A DNA stretch of 64,000 nt from Pseudomonadota bacterium (GTDB taxonomy: Bacteria > Pseudomonadota > Gammaproteobacteria > Steroidobacterales > Steroidobacteraceae): NCBI GenBank assembly GCA_016705325.1, contig JADIYJ010000027.1, forward strand, positions 434,001 through 498,000, read 5' to 3'. The notes beneath the pieces are model-generated. The model made no database searches. It saw only the letters and a program-made list of their open reading frames with translations, and had not been told where the DNA came from. The position numbers and the translations under genes were made by a program. This document shows, piece after piece, positions 1 to 9,022 of the stretch. Every line of letters begins with the position of its first letter. Positions within the stretch are counted from its first letter, which is position 1.

Positions 1-189
1 GTAGCCGGCGCCGAGGCTCGCCGGATGAGGGGCGCGCAGGCTTGCCACCAACGCTTCCGGGTACTCGGCGGCGAGCCGCTCGCCCAACGGTCGCAAGTCC
101 TCTTCGCTGGCACCGAGCCCGTGGAACAGCAGCACGAGCTGCCGTGCCACACCGCGCGGCTGCTGGATGATCATGGCATCCGTCGTCAT
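1..189 (-). CDS. alpha/beta hydrolase (esterase/phospholipase-carboxylesterase type), 3' end beyond window
   Basis: This is the N-terminal 63 codons of a gene that runs off the left edge. The start at 189 gives MTTDAMIIQQPRG, then a beta strand followed by LLFHGLGASEEDL. This HG-lG-s-eeDl pattern is the oxyanion-hole segment of carboxylesterase/phospholipase-type alpha/beta hydrolases, followed by a strand ending in LRAPHP. The catalytic Ser, Asp and His lie outside the window. It begins 19 bp after the stop of the upstream membrane methyltransferase on the same strand, so the two are probably cotranscribed. Substrate cannot be told. The later in-frame ATG at residue 6 is an alternative start. 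Confidence 0.72.
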   Translation of the reverse strand, partial: MTTDAMIIQQPRGVARQLVLLFHGLGASEEDLRPLGERLAAEYPEALVASLRAPHPASLGAGY

Positions 190-208
190 GCGCAGCTTCC
201 CGTCGAGC

Positions 209-679
209 TCAGAGCCAGCGGCGGACGGACCGGCGATAGGCGTCGAATTCGCCGGCGAAGAGTCGCCCCAGGATGCGTTCCTCGGGTTCGATCTGGAAAC
301 GATTGATGAACAGCAGGAAGCCCGGCAGGACGGCCGAAGCCGCCGGGTTGGCGAGCCAGGCGGCCCAGGCGGCCAGCATGAGCAGCATGCCGAGGTACAT
401 CGGGTTGCGTGTATGACGGTAGATGCCGGAGCGCACCATCGAGGACGCGGCTTGCGGTGTCGTCGGATTCACCGTCGTGCGTGCCCGGCGGAATTCGAGC
501 ACCCCCGCGACGGCGACCAGGATCCCTGCTGCGAGCAGCAACACGGCAGTTGCGAGCCGCCAGTACTGGCCCCACGCCAGGCTGGGGGTCCAACGGGAGA
601 GCAGCCACATGCACAGCGCCGCAATCAACCCGACGGCGACTGGTGGGACGCGCAGTTCCAGCGACGATCCAGCGTGCAT
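209..679 (-). CDS. isoprenylcysteine carboxyl methyltransferase (ICMT)-family membrane protein
   Basis: A 156-residue integral membrane protein with about four hydrophobic helices. The C-terminal half carries the hallmark of the ICMT/PEMT-like family: GIYRHTRNPMYLG (about residues 87-99), then a hydrophobic helix and a final EPEERILGRLFAGEFDAY segment ending in VRRWL. In this family those two motifs form the SAM-binding site. Bacterial members methylate unknown acceptors, often lipids or small molecules, so the substrate is not predicted. It appears complete. It sits 19 bp upstream of the partial esterase gene and 36 bp downstream of the DUF1272 gene, all on the minus strand, consistent with one transcript. 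Confidence 0.85.
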   Translation of the reverse strand: MHAGSSLELRVPPVAVGLIAALCMWLLSRWTPSLAWGQYWRLATAVLLLAAGILVAVAGVLEFRRARTTVNPTTPQAASSMVRSGIYRHTRNPMYLGMLLMLAAWAAWLANPAASAVLPGFLLFINRFQIEPEERILGRLFAGEFDAYRRSVRRWL

Positions 680-715
680 GGCAATGGTCCTCCAATCAGG
701 CAGCCGCCAGCCGGC

Positions 716-1252
716 TCAGGCACGAAGCTGCTTGAAATAGAGCACGGCTGGAAACAGTTCCCCATCGGGCGTGGTCGCGTATTCAGGTATTTCACCCGCG
801 CGGCTCCACCCCGGCAGGGATGCGAACACTCCGTGCCAGTAACGACCCGCGGTCTCGCGTGACAGCGGCGCGAGGAATCCGATGGCAGCGCCCGAATGCA
901 CTGCGTCGATCAATAAATCACCGGGCGGTTCGAGCAACGAAGTTTCCGTCGCAGCGACTCGGCGCACGACGACCGTGCGGGATGACCTCGTGGGCCCACC
1001 GACGACCGGGACCGTTCTGCTCCCCGCAGGCTTGCACACGCGCACTGACGATGGCGGATATGCCTCCAGCTTCGATGCCGGCCGTCGCGGTCGCGGCAGC
1101 AGCTCGCCGCCGCAGGTCGGGGACTTGCCGTTCAGGCGACGCTCGGCGCAGGTCGCGCAGAACGTGCATTCGAACGAGCAGATCCGTGCCAGCGGCGACT
1201 CCGGCGGCAGATCGGCATCGCAGCACTCACAGGAAGGGCGTATGTCCAGCAT
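716..1252 (-). CDS. DUF1272 zinc-ribbon-like protein fused in frame to a core-deleted GNAT acetyltransferase
   Basis: The start at 1252 gives MLDIRPSCECCDADLPPESP, the typical start of DUF1272 proteins. A cysteine-rich segment follows (CECC, CSFECTFCATC, CGGEL), probably metal-binding, ending near KPAG at about residue 77. Beyond that the same frame continues with VVRRVAATETSLL...LLIDAVHSGAAIGFLAPLS, which looks like the N-terminus of a GNAT acetyltransferase. It then jumps to RAGEIPEYATTPDGELFP, which looks like the C-terminus of the same family. The roughly 100-residue acetyl-CoA-binding core that should lie between is absent. The N-terminal domain may still work; the acetyltransferase part should be inactive. 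Upstream in-frame codons to 1381 do not resemble the family. Confidence 0.75.
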   Translation of the reverse strand: MLDIRPSCECCDADLPPESPLARICSFECTFCATCAERRLNGKSPTCGGELLPRPRRPASKLEAYPPSSVRVCKPAGSRTVPVVGGPTRSSRTVVVRRVAATETSLLEPPGDLLIDAVHSGAAIGFLAPLSRETAGRYWHGVFASLPGWSRAGEIPEYATTPDGELFPAVLYFKQLRA

Positions 1253-1475
1253 GGTCCTTCGAACCAGGGTGTCGAAGCAGTACGATACGCCAGGCATCAG
1301 ACTTTTAGACACTGTCTTGAACAAGAGGCCGAGCATTTCCAACCTGGTCTCTCTAGCTTCTGCCCCCGTCCGTAACCTCACGGATGTGTTGCTGGTGGAC
1401 TACGTCCTAAGCTTCACTCGCAATTTTCGAAGATCCTGAATGCGGTCCGCCAGAGTCCCTTACGGAGACACAGAC

Positions 1476-1859
1476 ATGAAGCTCACCAAGTTCGCCCTGC
1501 TGGCGGTCGCCGCCGGTTGCACCCTGGCCAGCCAGGGCGTGTATGCCCAGGCCATGGAAGTCGTGACGGTCGAAGCCGTCCGCGAAATCGTCGTCGGCAA
1601 GTCGCCGATCGGCGCACCGATCAAGGAACTGACCATCCGTTCGCGCGTCAGCTACGCGGACCTCGACCTGACCACGGCCGCCGGCGTCGCGACGCTCGAG
1701 AAGCGCGTCAAGGATGCCGCCGCTTCATCGTGCAAGGAAATCAGGGTCGACGTACCGGTCGAAGGCTGGACAGTCGACCGCTGCATCCGCCAAGCAACCG
1801 ACGACGCGATGCTGCAGGTGAACAAGGCCGCCGCCGACGCCAAGGCCGCGAAGAAGTAA
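1476..1859 (+). CDS. UrcA family protein
   Basis: A 127-residue secreted protein. The start at 1476 follows a GGAG sequence about 10 bases upstream and opens a clear Sec signal peptide (MKLTKFALLAVAAGC..., cleavage after VYAQA). The mature part has the UrcA signature: a strand with VSYADLDLTTAAGVATLEKRV, then two cysteines (SSCKEI and DRCIRQA) that may form a disulfide, and a lysine/alanine-rich tail. UrcA proteins are small periplasmic proteins of unknown role, common in Sphingomonadales and Steroidobacter-like bacteria. A strong terminator hairpin follows the stop. It is monocistronic and convergent with the amine oxidase. Confidence 0.85.
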   Translation: MKLTKFALLAVAAGCTLASQGVYAQAMEVVTVEAVREIVVGKSPIGAPIKELTIRSRVSYADLDLTTAAGVATLEKRVKDAAASSCKEIRVDVPVEGWTVDRCIRQATDDAMLQVNKAAADAKAAKK

Positions 1860-1885
1860 TCGAGCCGCAAACTCGAACAGCACGG

Positions 1886-1916
1886 GACGGGTGACCTCGC
1901 GGTCGCCCGTCTTTCT
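1886..1916 (+). terminator. rho-independent terminator after urcA-like gene
   Basis: An 11-bp stem (GACGGGTGACC pairing with GGTCGCCCGTC, one G-T pair) with a TCGC loop, followed by TTTCT. It lies 27 bp after the UrcA stop and just before the convergent amine oxidase stop at 1925, so it may act in both directions. Confidence 0.75.
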
Positions 1917-1924
1917 GTGCGCGT

Positions 1925-3364
1925 CTAGGCGAGTTGCTGTGCCACCGCGCCGGCTGCGCGATCGCCCGATTCGATCGCGCCTTCCATGCCACGCGCACTC
2001 ACCGACGTGTGCTCGCCGCAGAAATGCACGCGGCCCCGCGGCTGGAACATCGCGGGCAGGAACTTCGTGACCGTGCCGGGATTGAAATAGGCCCACGCAC
2101 CGCCGGCGAACGGATCCTGCTCCCAGGAATGCTGGCCGAGCACCCGCAACGCACCTGTTGCTGCGGGTCGCATTTGCTCGACCTGCGCCACGACGTAGCG
2201 CGCAGCGCCCTCCTTCCCAAGGCGGTCCAGGTGCCTGGCACCGGGTCCGAACGCCGAGACGAGGAGACTCGACACCTGGTCGTCCTGCGCTTCGTGATAG
2301 ATCGCGGAGACGCGGCCAATCGGGGAATCGGTCCACATCGAAGGCTCGAGGTCATCGTCCTCCCAGAACGGGCGTGACACCTGCAGCGCAACCTGGTGGA
2401 TCGGCTGGTAAGGCAGTGATTTCACGGCGCGCGCCTGCGTGCCCGCGAGATCCGGCCGCAGCTCGATGCGTCGCAGCGTCGTGAACGGCACGGCGCACAC
2501 GACGGCGCGCGCGGAATAGCGCGTGCCGTCGGTCGTGCGGACCGTAACACCGGCACCCGTCGCCTCGACGGACTTGACGACCTGCTTGAGCCGCACCGGC
2601 TGCCGCAATTGCGCGGCCATCGCGATCGGCAGTTTCTGGTTGCCCCCCCGGGCCTGCAGTATGACCGGCCTGGCCGATTTCTGCGCCGTGGTGAATGCCG
2701 ACACGTACGCCATCATCAGCGCAGAGATGTCCCTGGCGTTCAGGCCGTAGGTCGGAATCGTGTCGTAGGCGAGTTCGATCATCGGATCGGTTGCGCCCTG
2801 CTGGCGCAGGAAGTCGCGCATCGACACGTCGAACGGCGCGTTCTTCGCCTCGTACCAGCCTGCGGTCGTGGTGAGCGGGTTTTCCTGGCTCGTCACCAGC
2901 GGCACGTATTGCCACGGCATCATCTCGCGCAGCGTGGGCGGAAACGGATTGCGGGGCGAGTCCGTCCATTCCGAGCGACTCACCGGTTTGCCGTCGAGCA
3001 CGAGCGTGAACTTCGCGTGCTTCGACAGCCGCGGCACCTGATCTTCGAGCGGCACGTCGACGCGGGTCGCGACCTCAATCAGGCGCCGGTAATCGCCGTA
3101 GATGTTGTTGCCGCCCGCCTCGGGGACGCCCCGGGCGTCGCCGAACGTCAGGACACGGCCGCCCACGCGGTCCCGACCTTCCAGCACGAGCACCTTGAAG
3201 CCCCTCTGCTCCAGGACCCAGGCCGCCTGCAGGCCGGAAAGACCGGCTCCGACGACGATCACGTCCGCCGTGTCCTCGACGGCCCAGGCGCGTCGCCCGA
3301 CGAGCAGGGTGGCGCCGGCGAGCACGCTCGAGTGCAGCAGGAACCTACGGCGGGAAATGCTCAT
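1925..3364 (-). CDS. flavin monoamine oxidase family protein, Tat-exported
   Basis: A 479-residue FAD amine oxidase. The ATG at 3364, preceded by GGAGAC, opens a twin-arginine signal (SRRRFLLHSSVLAG, cleavage near RRAWA). The Rossmann motif VIVVGAGLSGLQAAWVLEQR and the following GRDRVGGRV (about residues 36-70) bind FAD. The C-terminus has HFCGEHTSVSARGMEGAIES, the second FAD contact of the flavin amine oxidase family. The product is a periplasmic oxidase of an amine or related substrate; the exact substrate is not visible. The export of a folded flavoprotein by Tat fits the motif. Upstream lies a GGGCT repeat tract and a methyltransferase relic, so it is probably transcribed alone. Confidence 0.85.
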   Translation of the reverse strand: MSISRRRFLLHSSVLAGATLLVGRRAWAVEDTADVIVVGAGLSGLQAAWVLEQRGFKVLVLEGRDRVGGRVLTFGDARGVPEAGGNNIYGDYRRLIEVATRVDVPLEDQVPRLSKHAKFTLVLDGKPVSRSEWTDSPRNPFPPTLREMMPWQYVPLVTSQENPLTTTAGWYEAKNAPFDVSMRDFLRQQGATDPMIELAYDTIPTYGLNARDISALMMAYVSAFTTAQKSARPVILQARGGNQKLPIAMAAQLRQPVRLKQVVKSVEATGAGVTVRTTDGTRYSARAVVCAVPFTTLRRIELRPDLAGTQARAVKSLPYQPIHQVALQVSRPFWEDDDLEPSMWTDSPIGRVSAIYHEAQDDQVSSLLVSAFGPGARHLDRLGKEGAARYVVAQVEQMRPAATGALRVLGQHSWEQDPFAGGAWAYFNPGTVTKFLPAMFQPRGRVHFCGEHTSVSARGMEGAIESGDRAAGAVAQQLA

Positions 3365-3487
3365 CGGCGGCACGTCTCCAGGATCGCGGCCGGTAACCCG
3401 GCCCGTGACTACGTCCGGCTATTTGACGGTGAACGCGGCGCAGATGGTACGCGTACTTTTGCGGGTAGGGACCCGACGGACGGCTGG

Positions 3488-3507
3488 CTGGGCTGGGCTG
3501 GGCTGGG
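3488..3507. repeat. short tandem repeat, four CTGGG pentamers
   Basis: Four consecutive CTGGG units preceded by a partial CTGG. The tract lies between the methyltransferase relic and the Tat amine oxidase, upstream of the latter's start. It is a simple sequence repeat that could vary in length by slippage; no coding role is seen. Confidence 0.7.
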
Positions 3508-3535
3508 CCTTGGCCTGGCGCGCCGGCCACGCCGT

Positions 3536-3984
3536 TCAGCGCCGCTCCATCTCGACGAGGACCGTGCGCCCGGTCAGGATCGCGACGGAATTCATCCGCG
3601 CCAGGTGGTCCCGGTTCTCCTGGTAGATCGCAGGAATGTTACGGCGGGCATGCATCGCGACGATGGCCGCACCGAGCGTCACCAGCGGCCACAGCACGAG
3701 CAGCGCCGCCGGGTCGCAGCACGCGCTGCACTTCACGGAAAAACAGGAACTGGTCTTCGAGGTGCTCGAGCACCTCGACCGAGTATGCAAGGTCGACGCT
3801 CTGGTCGTCGAAGGGGAGTCCGCCATGCAGGTTGATGGCGTGGCACGGCACCTCCGGGACGCGAAAGTTTTCGGGAAAGAGGTCGCATGCCTCGAGCTTT
3901 GCCGCATACCCGTTGCTCTTGATCGTGTCGTGCACCCGGCGCGCCAGGTAGCCCTCGCCGGCGCAGCGGTCGCCGCGGGGCTCG
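3536..3984 (-). pseudogene. class I SAM-dependent methyltransferase relic (N-terminal loss, internal deletion, frameshift)
   Basis: In one frame the minus strand reads CAGEGYLARRVHDTIKSNGY, then LPFDDQSVDLAYSVEVLEHL and FREVQRVLRPGG. These are motif I, the acidic motif and the post-motif helix of a UbiE/UbiG-like methyltransferase. At about 3705 the frame must change to continue with LLVLWPLVTLG...IPAIYQENRDHLARMNS and TGRTVLVEMERR, which look like the family C-terminus. The strand-5/6 region between is missing. The homologous part begins exactly at the stop codon of the upstream glycosidase, so a deletion joined the two genes and removed the methyltransferase start. Confidence 0.75.
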
Positions 3985-6288
3985 TCACGGTGTCCTCGAC
4001 TGCTGCATCGCCGGGTGTGCAGCGGCGACGCCCGGTTTGGCGAATTCGGTTCCGGCAAGGATAGCGTCGAAGCGCGCTTGCAGCTCGCGGCGCGCGGGCG
4101 AAGGCGCCAGCGTCACGCGTTCGTGCTCGCCGCCGCCGACACCGACACGATGCACGATCAAGCTGTCCGTTGTTTGCTCGACCATGAGAGTGTCGCCGGC
4201 GGCGGCGCTGAACGAGTGCCGTTCGAACGGCACGATGTCGAGGTCGAGCCGTGCAAGCTGCCCCTGCAGTCGCCACGTGTAGCGTCGGCCGCGATCGAAA
4301 CGCTCATACGATGCATGCAGGACGCCGGCGCCGATTCTCGATTTGAATTTGACGTCGCCGACGGCGCTTGGCAGCCGCGGTGCCAGGCGAATCACGCCCC
4401 GCTCCAGGTCGGGTTGAATGCCGAGGAAGCCCTGGTACCAGACGCGCAGCTGCTCGGCATTCGACCAGCCCTGCAGGTACGTCCCGGTGAGACGCGGTGC
4501 AGATTCACCGGGGTGTGGATAAGCGTCGAGATTCTCGGGCAATCCGCCCACCACGCCGCGCGTGAGTGCGATCTCGTTGGTGTTGGCAAACAGTTGCCAT
4601 GCCAGATCGACCTGGCCCATTTCGATCATGCGCTGGATCGCGATGCCGTTGAGCCAGGGCCAGACGGCGCCATTATGGTAGGCCGCGTCCTTGTGATAGT
4701 ACCCGGGCGCCAGGTGGTACGGATGAAAGCCGGGATCGCCCTGGTCGAGCGTCGCGACGCCCCACGGGTAGACCAGGGCCTCCCAGGCCTGACGGGCTGC
4801 GCGCGCCGCATCGTCCGGCTGGTCCAGCAACTGCAGACTGAACAGCAGGTTCGGCCGCAGCTGCAGGTTCGGGACCTCGCGCGCATCGAGATGATCGGCC
4901 ATGCGGCCGGTCGCGGGATCCAGGAAGTCGTGCGCGAACTGGCTGCGCAGCCGATCGGCCGCCGCGGACCAGCGCGTTGCCGATTCCCTGTCACCCAGCG
5001 CGGTCGCGAATTCCGCCCCGGCCCGCAGTTGCTCGTACCACAACGCCTGGACGTCGTTGGCGCGCGTGCTGCGTGGCGAGTACGAGACCTTGTCGGGCTC
5101 GCGGCGTGCATCCATCCACGTTTCGTTGTCCGCGTGCACGAGATAGCCGGAAGCATCGGTGAAGTTGGCGAGCGCACCCTCGATACTGGCCGTCACGTTC
5201 GGATACAGCTCGGCCACGATCGTGCGATCGCCGGTGTAGCGCACGTAGTCGCGCAACGCGATGACCCAGCGCGGCGTTCCGTCCGTGGTGTGGTAATCGA
5301 TGCTGCCGGGTTTGACGATGTTCGGCAGGCGCCCGTAGAAGCGGGAGAAGCGATCGAGGTCCTGGAACTCTGCAAAGGATGCCAGGATGGCGCGGGCTTC
5401 CTCGAAATGACCCGTGACGAGCGTGGCGCCTGGCAGCGAAATGAAGCTGTCGCGGCCCCAGTATTCGTTGAACCAGGGCAGGCCGGCGTAGATGCCGTCG
5501 CCACGCTGCCGCGTGACCAGCGCATCCGTCGTCAGCTGGATCCAGCGCAGCGCCTCCGTCAGCCGGGGATCGTCGCTCGACAAGTAATGATCGTCATTGA
5601 TGACAGCTGCCAGGCGTTCGCTCCGGGCGTCCTGCCATGCAGGCGCTGACGCGACTGCCCGGTCGTGCAGCGTGCGAGCGGCTTCGCGTGAGGAGCCAAC
5701 GGCGATCAGAAAGCGATTGCCGCTGCGGCCCACGACGATGTGATCGACGGCGCTCGAATCGCCTGCTTGTGTGGCCGTGTATTCGTCGATGCCTTGCCCG
5801 CTATGCACGTGCGTGACCGTGTCGCCCGAAAGTTGCAACGTCACGTCACCTTTGGCGCCATCGACTGCCACCTCGATCACGTCCTGCCCGTCGAACAGGC
5901 GCAGCGTCTCAGTGACCCCCTGTGGATAGGTGCGGATCAATGCATCCGGTCGCACGATCACCGTGGCCGTCTGCGGATCGAGCGCTGCCCCGGCAACGAT
6001 CAGCCAGTAGTCGCTGAAGACACGCCGACCCGCGATGTTGAAGCCGCGAAAGTACGCGTGCTCGGGGTGATCGTTGCGGTGCGTCTGCGTGTAGTAAAAC
6101 GCGGATCGCTTGTTGGTGAAGGAGACGGCGCGGTTTTCTTCCGCGCTGACGGGGATCGCCAGCGAGTCGAGAGTGACGGCACCGGCGGTCGCCGATGACG
6201 CGGACTGGTCGGGCATGGAATGACAGGCAGCCAGCAGCAGGCTGGCTGCGATGCACGCGCAGGCCGACAGAGTTCGTAGCAACCGCAT
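3985..6288 (-). CDS. amylo-alpha-1,6-glucosidase/MGH1-like glycoside hydrolase, lipoprotein
   Basis: A 767-residue exported enzyme. The N-terminus is a lipoprotein signal with lipobox LLLAAC (Cys at about residue 22). An N-terminal beta-rich domain follows, then an (alpha/alpha)6 barrel. WFNEYWGRDSFISLPG (about 270-285) is the signature of glycogen-debranching amylo-alpha-1,6-glucosidases and related GH63/GH133 enzymes. Further barrel motifs include PNIVKPGSIDYHTTDGTPRW, DNETWMDAR and NGAVWPWLNGIA. It would hydrolyse alpha-linked oligosaccharides at the cell envelope. The last 20 residues adjoin a deletion breakpoint with a methyltransferase relic, so the native C-terminus may be altered. It is divergent from the sarcosine dehydrogenase-like gene. 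Confidence 0.82.
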   Translation of the reverse strand: MRLLRTLSACACIAASLLLAACHSMPDQSASSATAGAVTLDSLAIPVSAEENRAVSFTNKRSAFYYTQTHRNDHPEHAYFRGFNIAGRRVFSDYWLIVAGAALDPQTATVIVRPDALIRTYPQGVTETLRLFDGQDVIEVAVDGAKGDVTLQLSGDTVTHVHSGQGIDEYTATQAGDSSAVDHIVVGRSGNRFLIAVGSSREAARTLHDRAVASAPAWQDARSERLAAVINDDHYLSSDDPRLTEALRWIQLTTDALVTRQRGDGIYAGLPWFNEYWGRDSFISLPGATLVTGHFEEARAILASFAEFQDLDRFSRFYGRLPNIVKPGSIDYHTTDGTPRWVIALRDYVRYTGDRTIVAELYPNVTASIEGALANFTDASGYLVHADNETWMDARREPDKVSYSPRSTRANDVQALWYEQLRAGAEFATALGDRESATRWSAAADRLRSQFAHDFLDPATGRMADHLDAREVPNLQLRPNLLFSLQLLDQPDDAARAARQAWEALVYPWGVATLDQGDPGFHPYHLAPGYYHKDAAYHNGAVWPWLNGIAIQRMIEMGQVDLAWQLFANTNEIALTRGVVGGLPENLDAYPHPGESAPRLTGTYLQGWSNAEQLRVWYQGFLGIQPDLERGVIRLAPRLPSAVGDVKFKSRIGAGVLHASYERFDRGRRYTWRLQGQLARLDLDIVPFERHSFSAAAGDTLMVEQTTDSLIVHRVGVGGGEHERVTLAPSPARRELQARFDAILAGTEFAKPGVAAAHPAMQQSRTP

Positions 6289-6457
6289 TGCAGGACCTTA
6301 GCGAAAAAGGATGGGCCTGTCCCGCGCAGCGAACGGCGTCATTGCCTGCGTATTTCCGGGAAAAGTCAGGTTCGGAGTATCCTTGCGGCCGAATCGGCGA
6401 GACCCGGACGCCTGGGTTCGCCAGCAAACCGGGGTCCGCTCATGCACACGCCTCCCC

Positions 6458-8905
6458 TTGCTTCCAAAGCACGCCCGCGTCGTCATCGTCGGCGGCGGCG
6501 TCATCGGCACCTCAACCGCGTATCACCTGGCGTTGCTGGGGTGGCAGGACATCGTGCTGCTCGCGCGCCACCAGCTCACCGCTGGCACCACCTGGCACGC
6601 AGCGGGACTCATGGTCACGTACGGCTCGACCTCGGAAACGTCGACCGAAATCCGCAAGTACACGCGCGACCTCTACGGCCGGCTCGAAGCCGAGACCGGA
6701 CAGGCCACGGGATTCATGCCGATCGGTTTCATCGAGGTCGCTTCCGACAAGGACCGCCTCGAGGAATTCCGGCGCGTCGCCGCGTTCAACCGCTACTGCG
6801 GCATCGACGTGCAGGAGATCTCGCCGCGCCAGGTGCAGGAGCTCTTCCCGCTGGCGAAGGTCGACGACATCGAGGCGGGCTTCTACGTCAAGGAAGACGG
6901 CCGCGTGAATCCGGTCGACGTCACGATGGCACTCGGCAAGGGCGCGCGCATGCGCGGCGTGAAGATCTATGAGGGCGTACCGGCAACCGGAGTGCTGCAG
7001 AAGAACGGGCGCGTCACCGGTGTGCGCACGCCCTTCAGCGACATCCAGACCGATTTCGTCGTCAACTGCGCCGGCCTGTGGGCACGCGAACTGGGCGCGG
7101 TTTCGGGCGTGGCGATCTCGAACCAGGCGGCCGAGCACTACTACCTGATCACCGAGGCGATCAAGGACCTACCGCCCAACATGCCGGTACTCGAGGACCC
7201 GTCCGCGTACGGCTATTACCGACAGGAAGGCGGCGGCCTGATGGTCGGCCTGTTCGAGCCGGTGTGCGCACCGTGGCAGATCGATGGCGCGCCAACGGAT
7301 ACGCCCTACCTGGACCTCGAACCCGACTGGGAACGCATGGGTCCCTACCTCGAGACCGCCATGGCGCGCGTCCCGGTCACCAGCCAGGTCGGCATGAAGA
7401 AGTTCTTCTGCGGCCCCGAAAGCTTCACGCCGGACCTGAAGCCGATCGTCGGCGAGGCGCCGGAACTGCGCGGCTACTTTGTCGCAGCGGGGCTCAATTC
7501 CATCGGCATCCTGACCGGCGGCGGTCTCGGCCGCGTCATGGCGCACTGGATCATCAACGGCCTGCCCGACGTCGACGTCACCGGCATGAACATCGACCGC
7601 GTGCTGCCCTTCCAGGCAAACCCGCAGTACCGGCGTTCGCGCACGGTCGAATCGCTCGGCATGGTCTACAAGTGCCATTACCCGACGCACACGCTGCAGA
7701 CCGCGCGCGGCGCACGGCGTTCGCCGTTGCACGACCGGCTCGCGGCGCAGGGCGCATATTTCATCGAAACCAGCGGTTGGGAATCAGCCGCCTGGTATGC
7801 AGGCGTGGGCAAGGTCGCGGATCCCGGTCCGGACACGTGGAGCCGGCCGGCCTGGTGGAGCCGGTGGGAACTCGAGCACCGCGCGGCGCGCGAGAACGTG
7901 ATCGTCATGGACATGTCGTTCATGGGCAAATTCATGGTGCAGGGTCGCGACGCGGGCCACTGCCTGAACCGGATTTCGGCAAACAATGTCGACGGCGCCG
8001 TCGGCGAGATCACCTACACGCAATGGCTCAACGCGCAGGGCAGGCTCGAAGCCGACCTGACCGTCACCAAGCTGGCGGATGACAGGTTCTTCGTCGTCGT
8101 CACGGACACGATGGTTCGTCACGCCGAAGCCTGGATGAAGCGCAACATTCCGGATGGCGTGCACGCGTTCGTCACCGACGTTACCTCGGGTTACGGACAG
8201 CTCAACGTGCAGGGCCCGCGTTCGCGCGAACTGCTGCAGTCACTGACGAGCGTCGACCTGTCCAATGCGGCTTTTCCGTTCCGCGCTGCGCGCGAGATCG
8301 ACATCGGCTATGCGCGCGTGCTGTGCACCCGCATCACTTACCTCGGTGAACTGGGCTACGAGCTGTTCATTCCGACGGATCAGGCCGTGCACGTGTATGA
8401 CCAGGTCGTGGCGGCCGGCGAGGAGCTCGGCGTGGTGCACGCGGGGCTGCGCGCGCTCGGCAGCCTGCGCATGGAGAAAGGTTACCGCGACTACGGCCAC
8501 GACCTCGACAACACCGACGATCCGTACGAGACCGGCCTTGGCTTCGCCGTCGACCTGAAGAAGACCGGTGGCTTCATCGGCAAGGAAGCGCTGTTGGAGC
8601 GCAAGGCGCGGGGTCCACTGCAGCGGCGCCTGGTGTCGGTCCTGGTCAAGGATCCGGCGCCGCAGATGTTCCACGCCGAGATCGTGCGTCGCGACGGCAA
8701 GGCCGTTGGCTATGTGCGAGCGGCGTCGTATGGCCACACGCTGGGCGGCGCTGTTGGCCTCGCATTCCTGGAACCGAAGCAGACCGTGGACGAGGCCTAC
8801 CTGACGTCCGGCACGTGGGAAGTCGAGATCGCCGGCACGCGCTACCCGGCCGTCGTTTCCACGCGGCCGCTGTACGACCCGAAGGGCGAGGCTATCCGGA
8901 GATAG
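6458..8905 (+). CDS. GcvT-family FAD-dependent oxidoreductase (dimethylglycine/sarcosine dehydrogenase-like)
   Basis: About 815 residues with the two-part architecture of dimethylglycine/sarcosine dehydrogenases. The N-terminal half is a DAO-type FAD domain with VVIVGGGVIGTSTAYHL and GTTWHAAGLM; the latter holds the His that takes covalent FAD in this family. Then come the FAO linker (GLNSIGILTGGGLGRV) and C-terminal GcvT domains that bind tetrahydrofolate (LGELGYELFIP, GLRALGSLRMEKGYRDYGHDL). It oxidatively demethylates an N-methyl amine, passing the C1 unit to folate. No ATG precedes the first strand in this frame. TTG at 6458 is the best start because upstream codons are Arg-rich and unlike the family; the ATG at 6442 is in another frame. 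Confidence 0.85.
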   Translation: MLPKHARVVIVGGGVIGTSTAYHLALLGWQDIVLLARHQLTAGTTWHAAGLMVTYGSTSETSTEIRKYTRDLYGRLEAETGQATGFMPIGFIEVASDKDRLEEFRRVAAFNRYCGIDVQEISPRQVQELFPLAKVDDIEAGFYVKEDGRVNPVDVTMALGKGARMRGVKIYEGVPATGVLQKNGRVTGVRTPFSDIQTDFVVNCAGLWARELGAVSGVAISNQAAEHYYLITEAIKDLPPNMPVLEDPSAYGYYRQEGGGLMVGLFEPVCAPWQIDGAPTDTPYLDLEPDWERMGPYLETAMARVPVTSQVGMKKFFCGPESFTPDLKPIVGEAPELRGYFVAAGLNSIGILTGGGLGRVMAHWIINGLPDVDVTGMNIDRVLPFQANPQYRRSRTVESLGMVYKCHYPTHTLQTARGARRSPLHDRLAAQGAYFIETSGWESAAWYAGVGKVADPGPDTWSRPAWWSRWELEHRAARENVIVMDMSFMGKFMVQGRDAGHCLNRISANNVDGAVGEITYTQWLNAQGRLEADLTVTKLADDRFFVVVTDTMVRHAEAWMKRNIPDGVHAFVTDVTSGYGQLNVQGPRSRELLQSLTSVDLSNAAFPFRAAREIDIGYARVLCTRITYLGELGYELFIPTDQAVHVYDQVVAAGEELGVVHAGLRALGSLRMEKGYRDYGHDLDNTDDPYETGLGFAVDLKKTGGFIGKEALLERKARGPLQRRLVSVLVKDPAPQMFHAEIVRRDGKAVGYVRAASYGHTLGGAVGLAFLEPKQTVDEAYLTSGTWEVEIAGTRYPAVVSTRPLYDPKGEAIRR

Positions 8906-9022
8906 CGTCAGGCACACGCCTCGAGCAGTTGCTGGATCGAGATTCTTTCGCATGCCGGACGCAGCAATCCGGCAGGCGTAGAATGCATGCAAGCTTTTCC
9001 GGCGCGCTGCTGAGAAGCGGAC

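Noticed and set aside
3488..3507. Pentamer array considered as a CRISPR or phase-variation switch
   Set aside because: Only four units, no spacers, and it is not inside a coding frame or an obvious promoter, so only a simple repeat is claimed.
6289..6457. Possible glycine riboswitch ahead of the sarcosine/dimethylglycine dehydrogenase-like gene
   Set aside because: The conserved paired aptamer cores could not be seen in this short leader.
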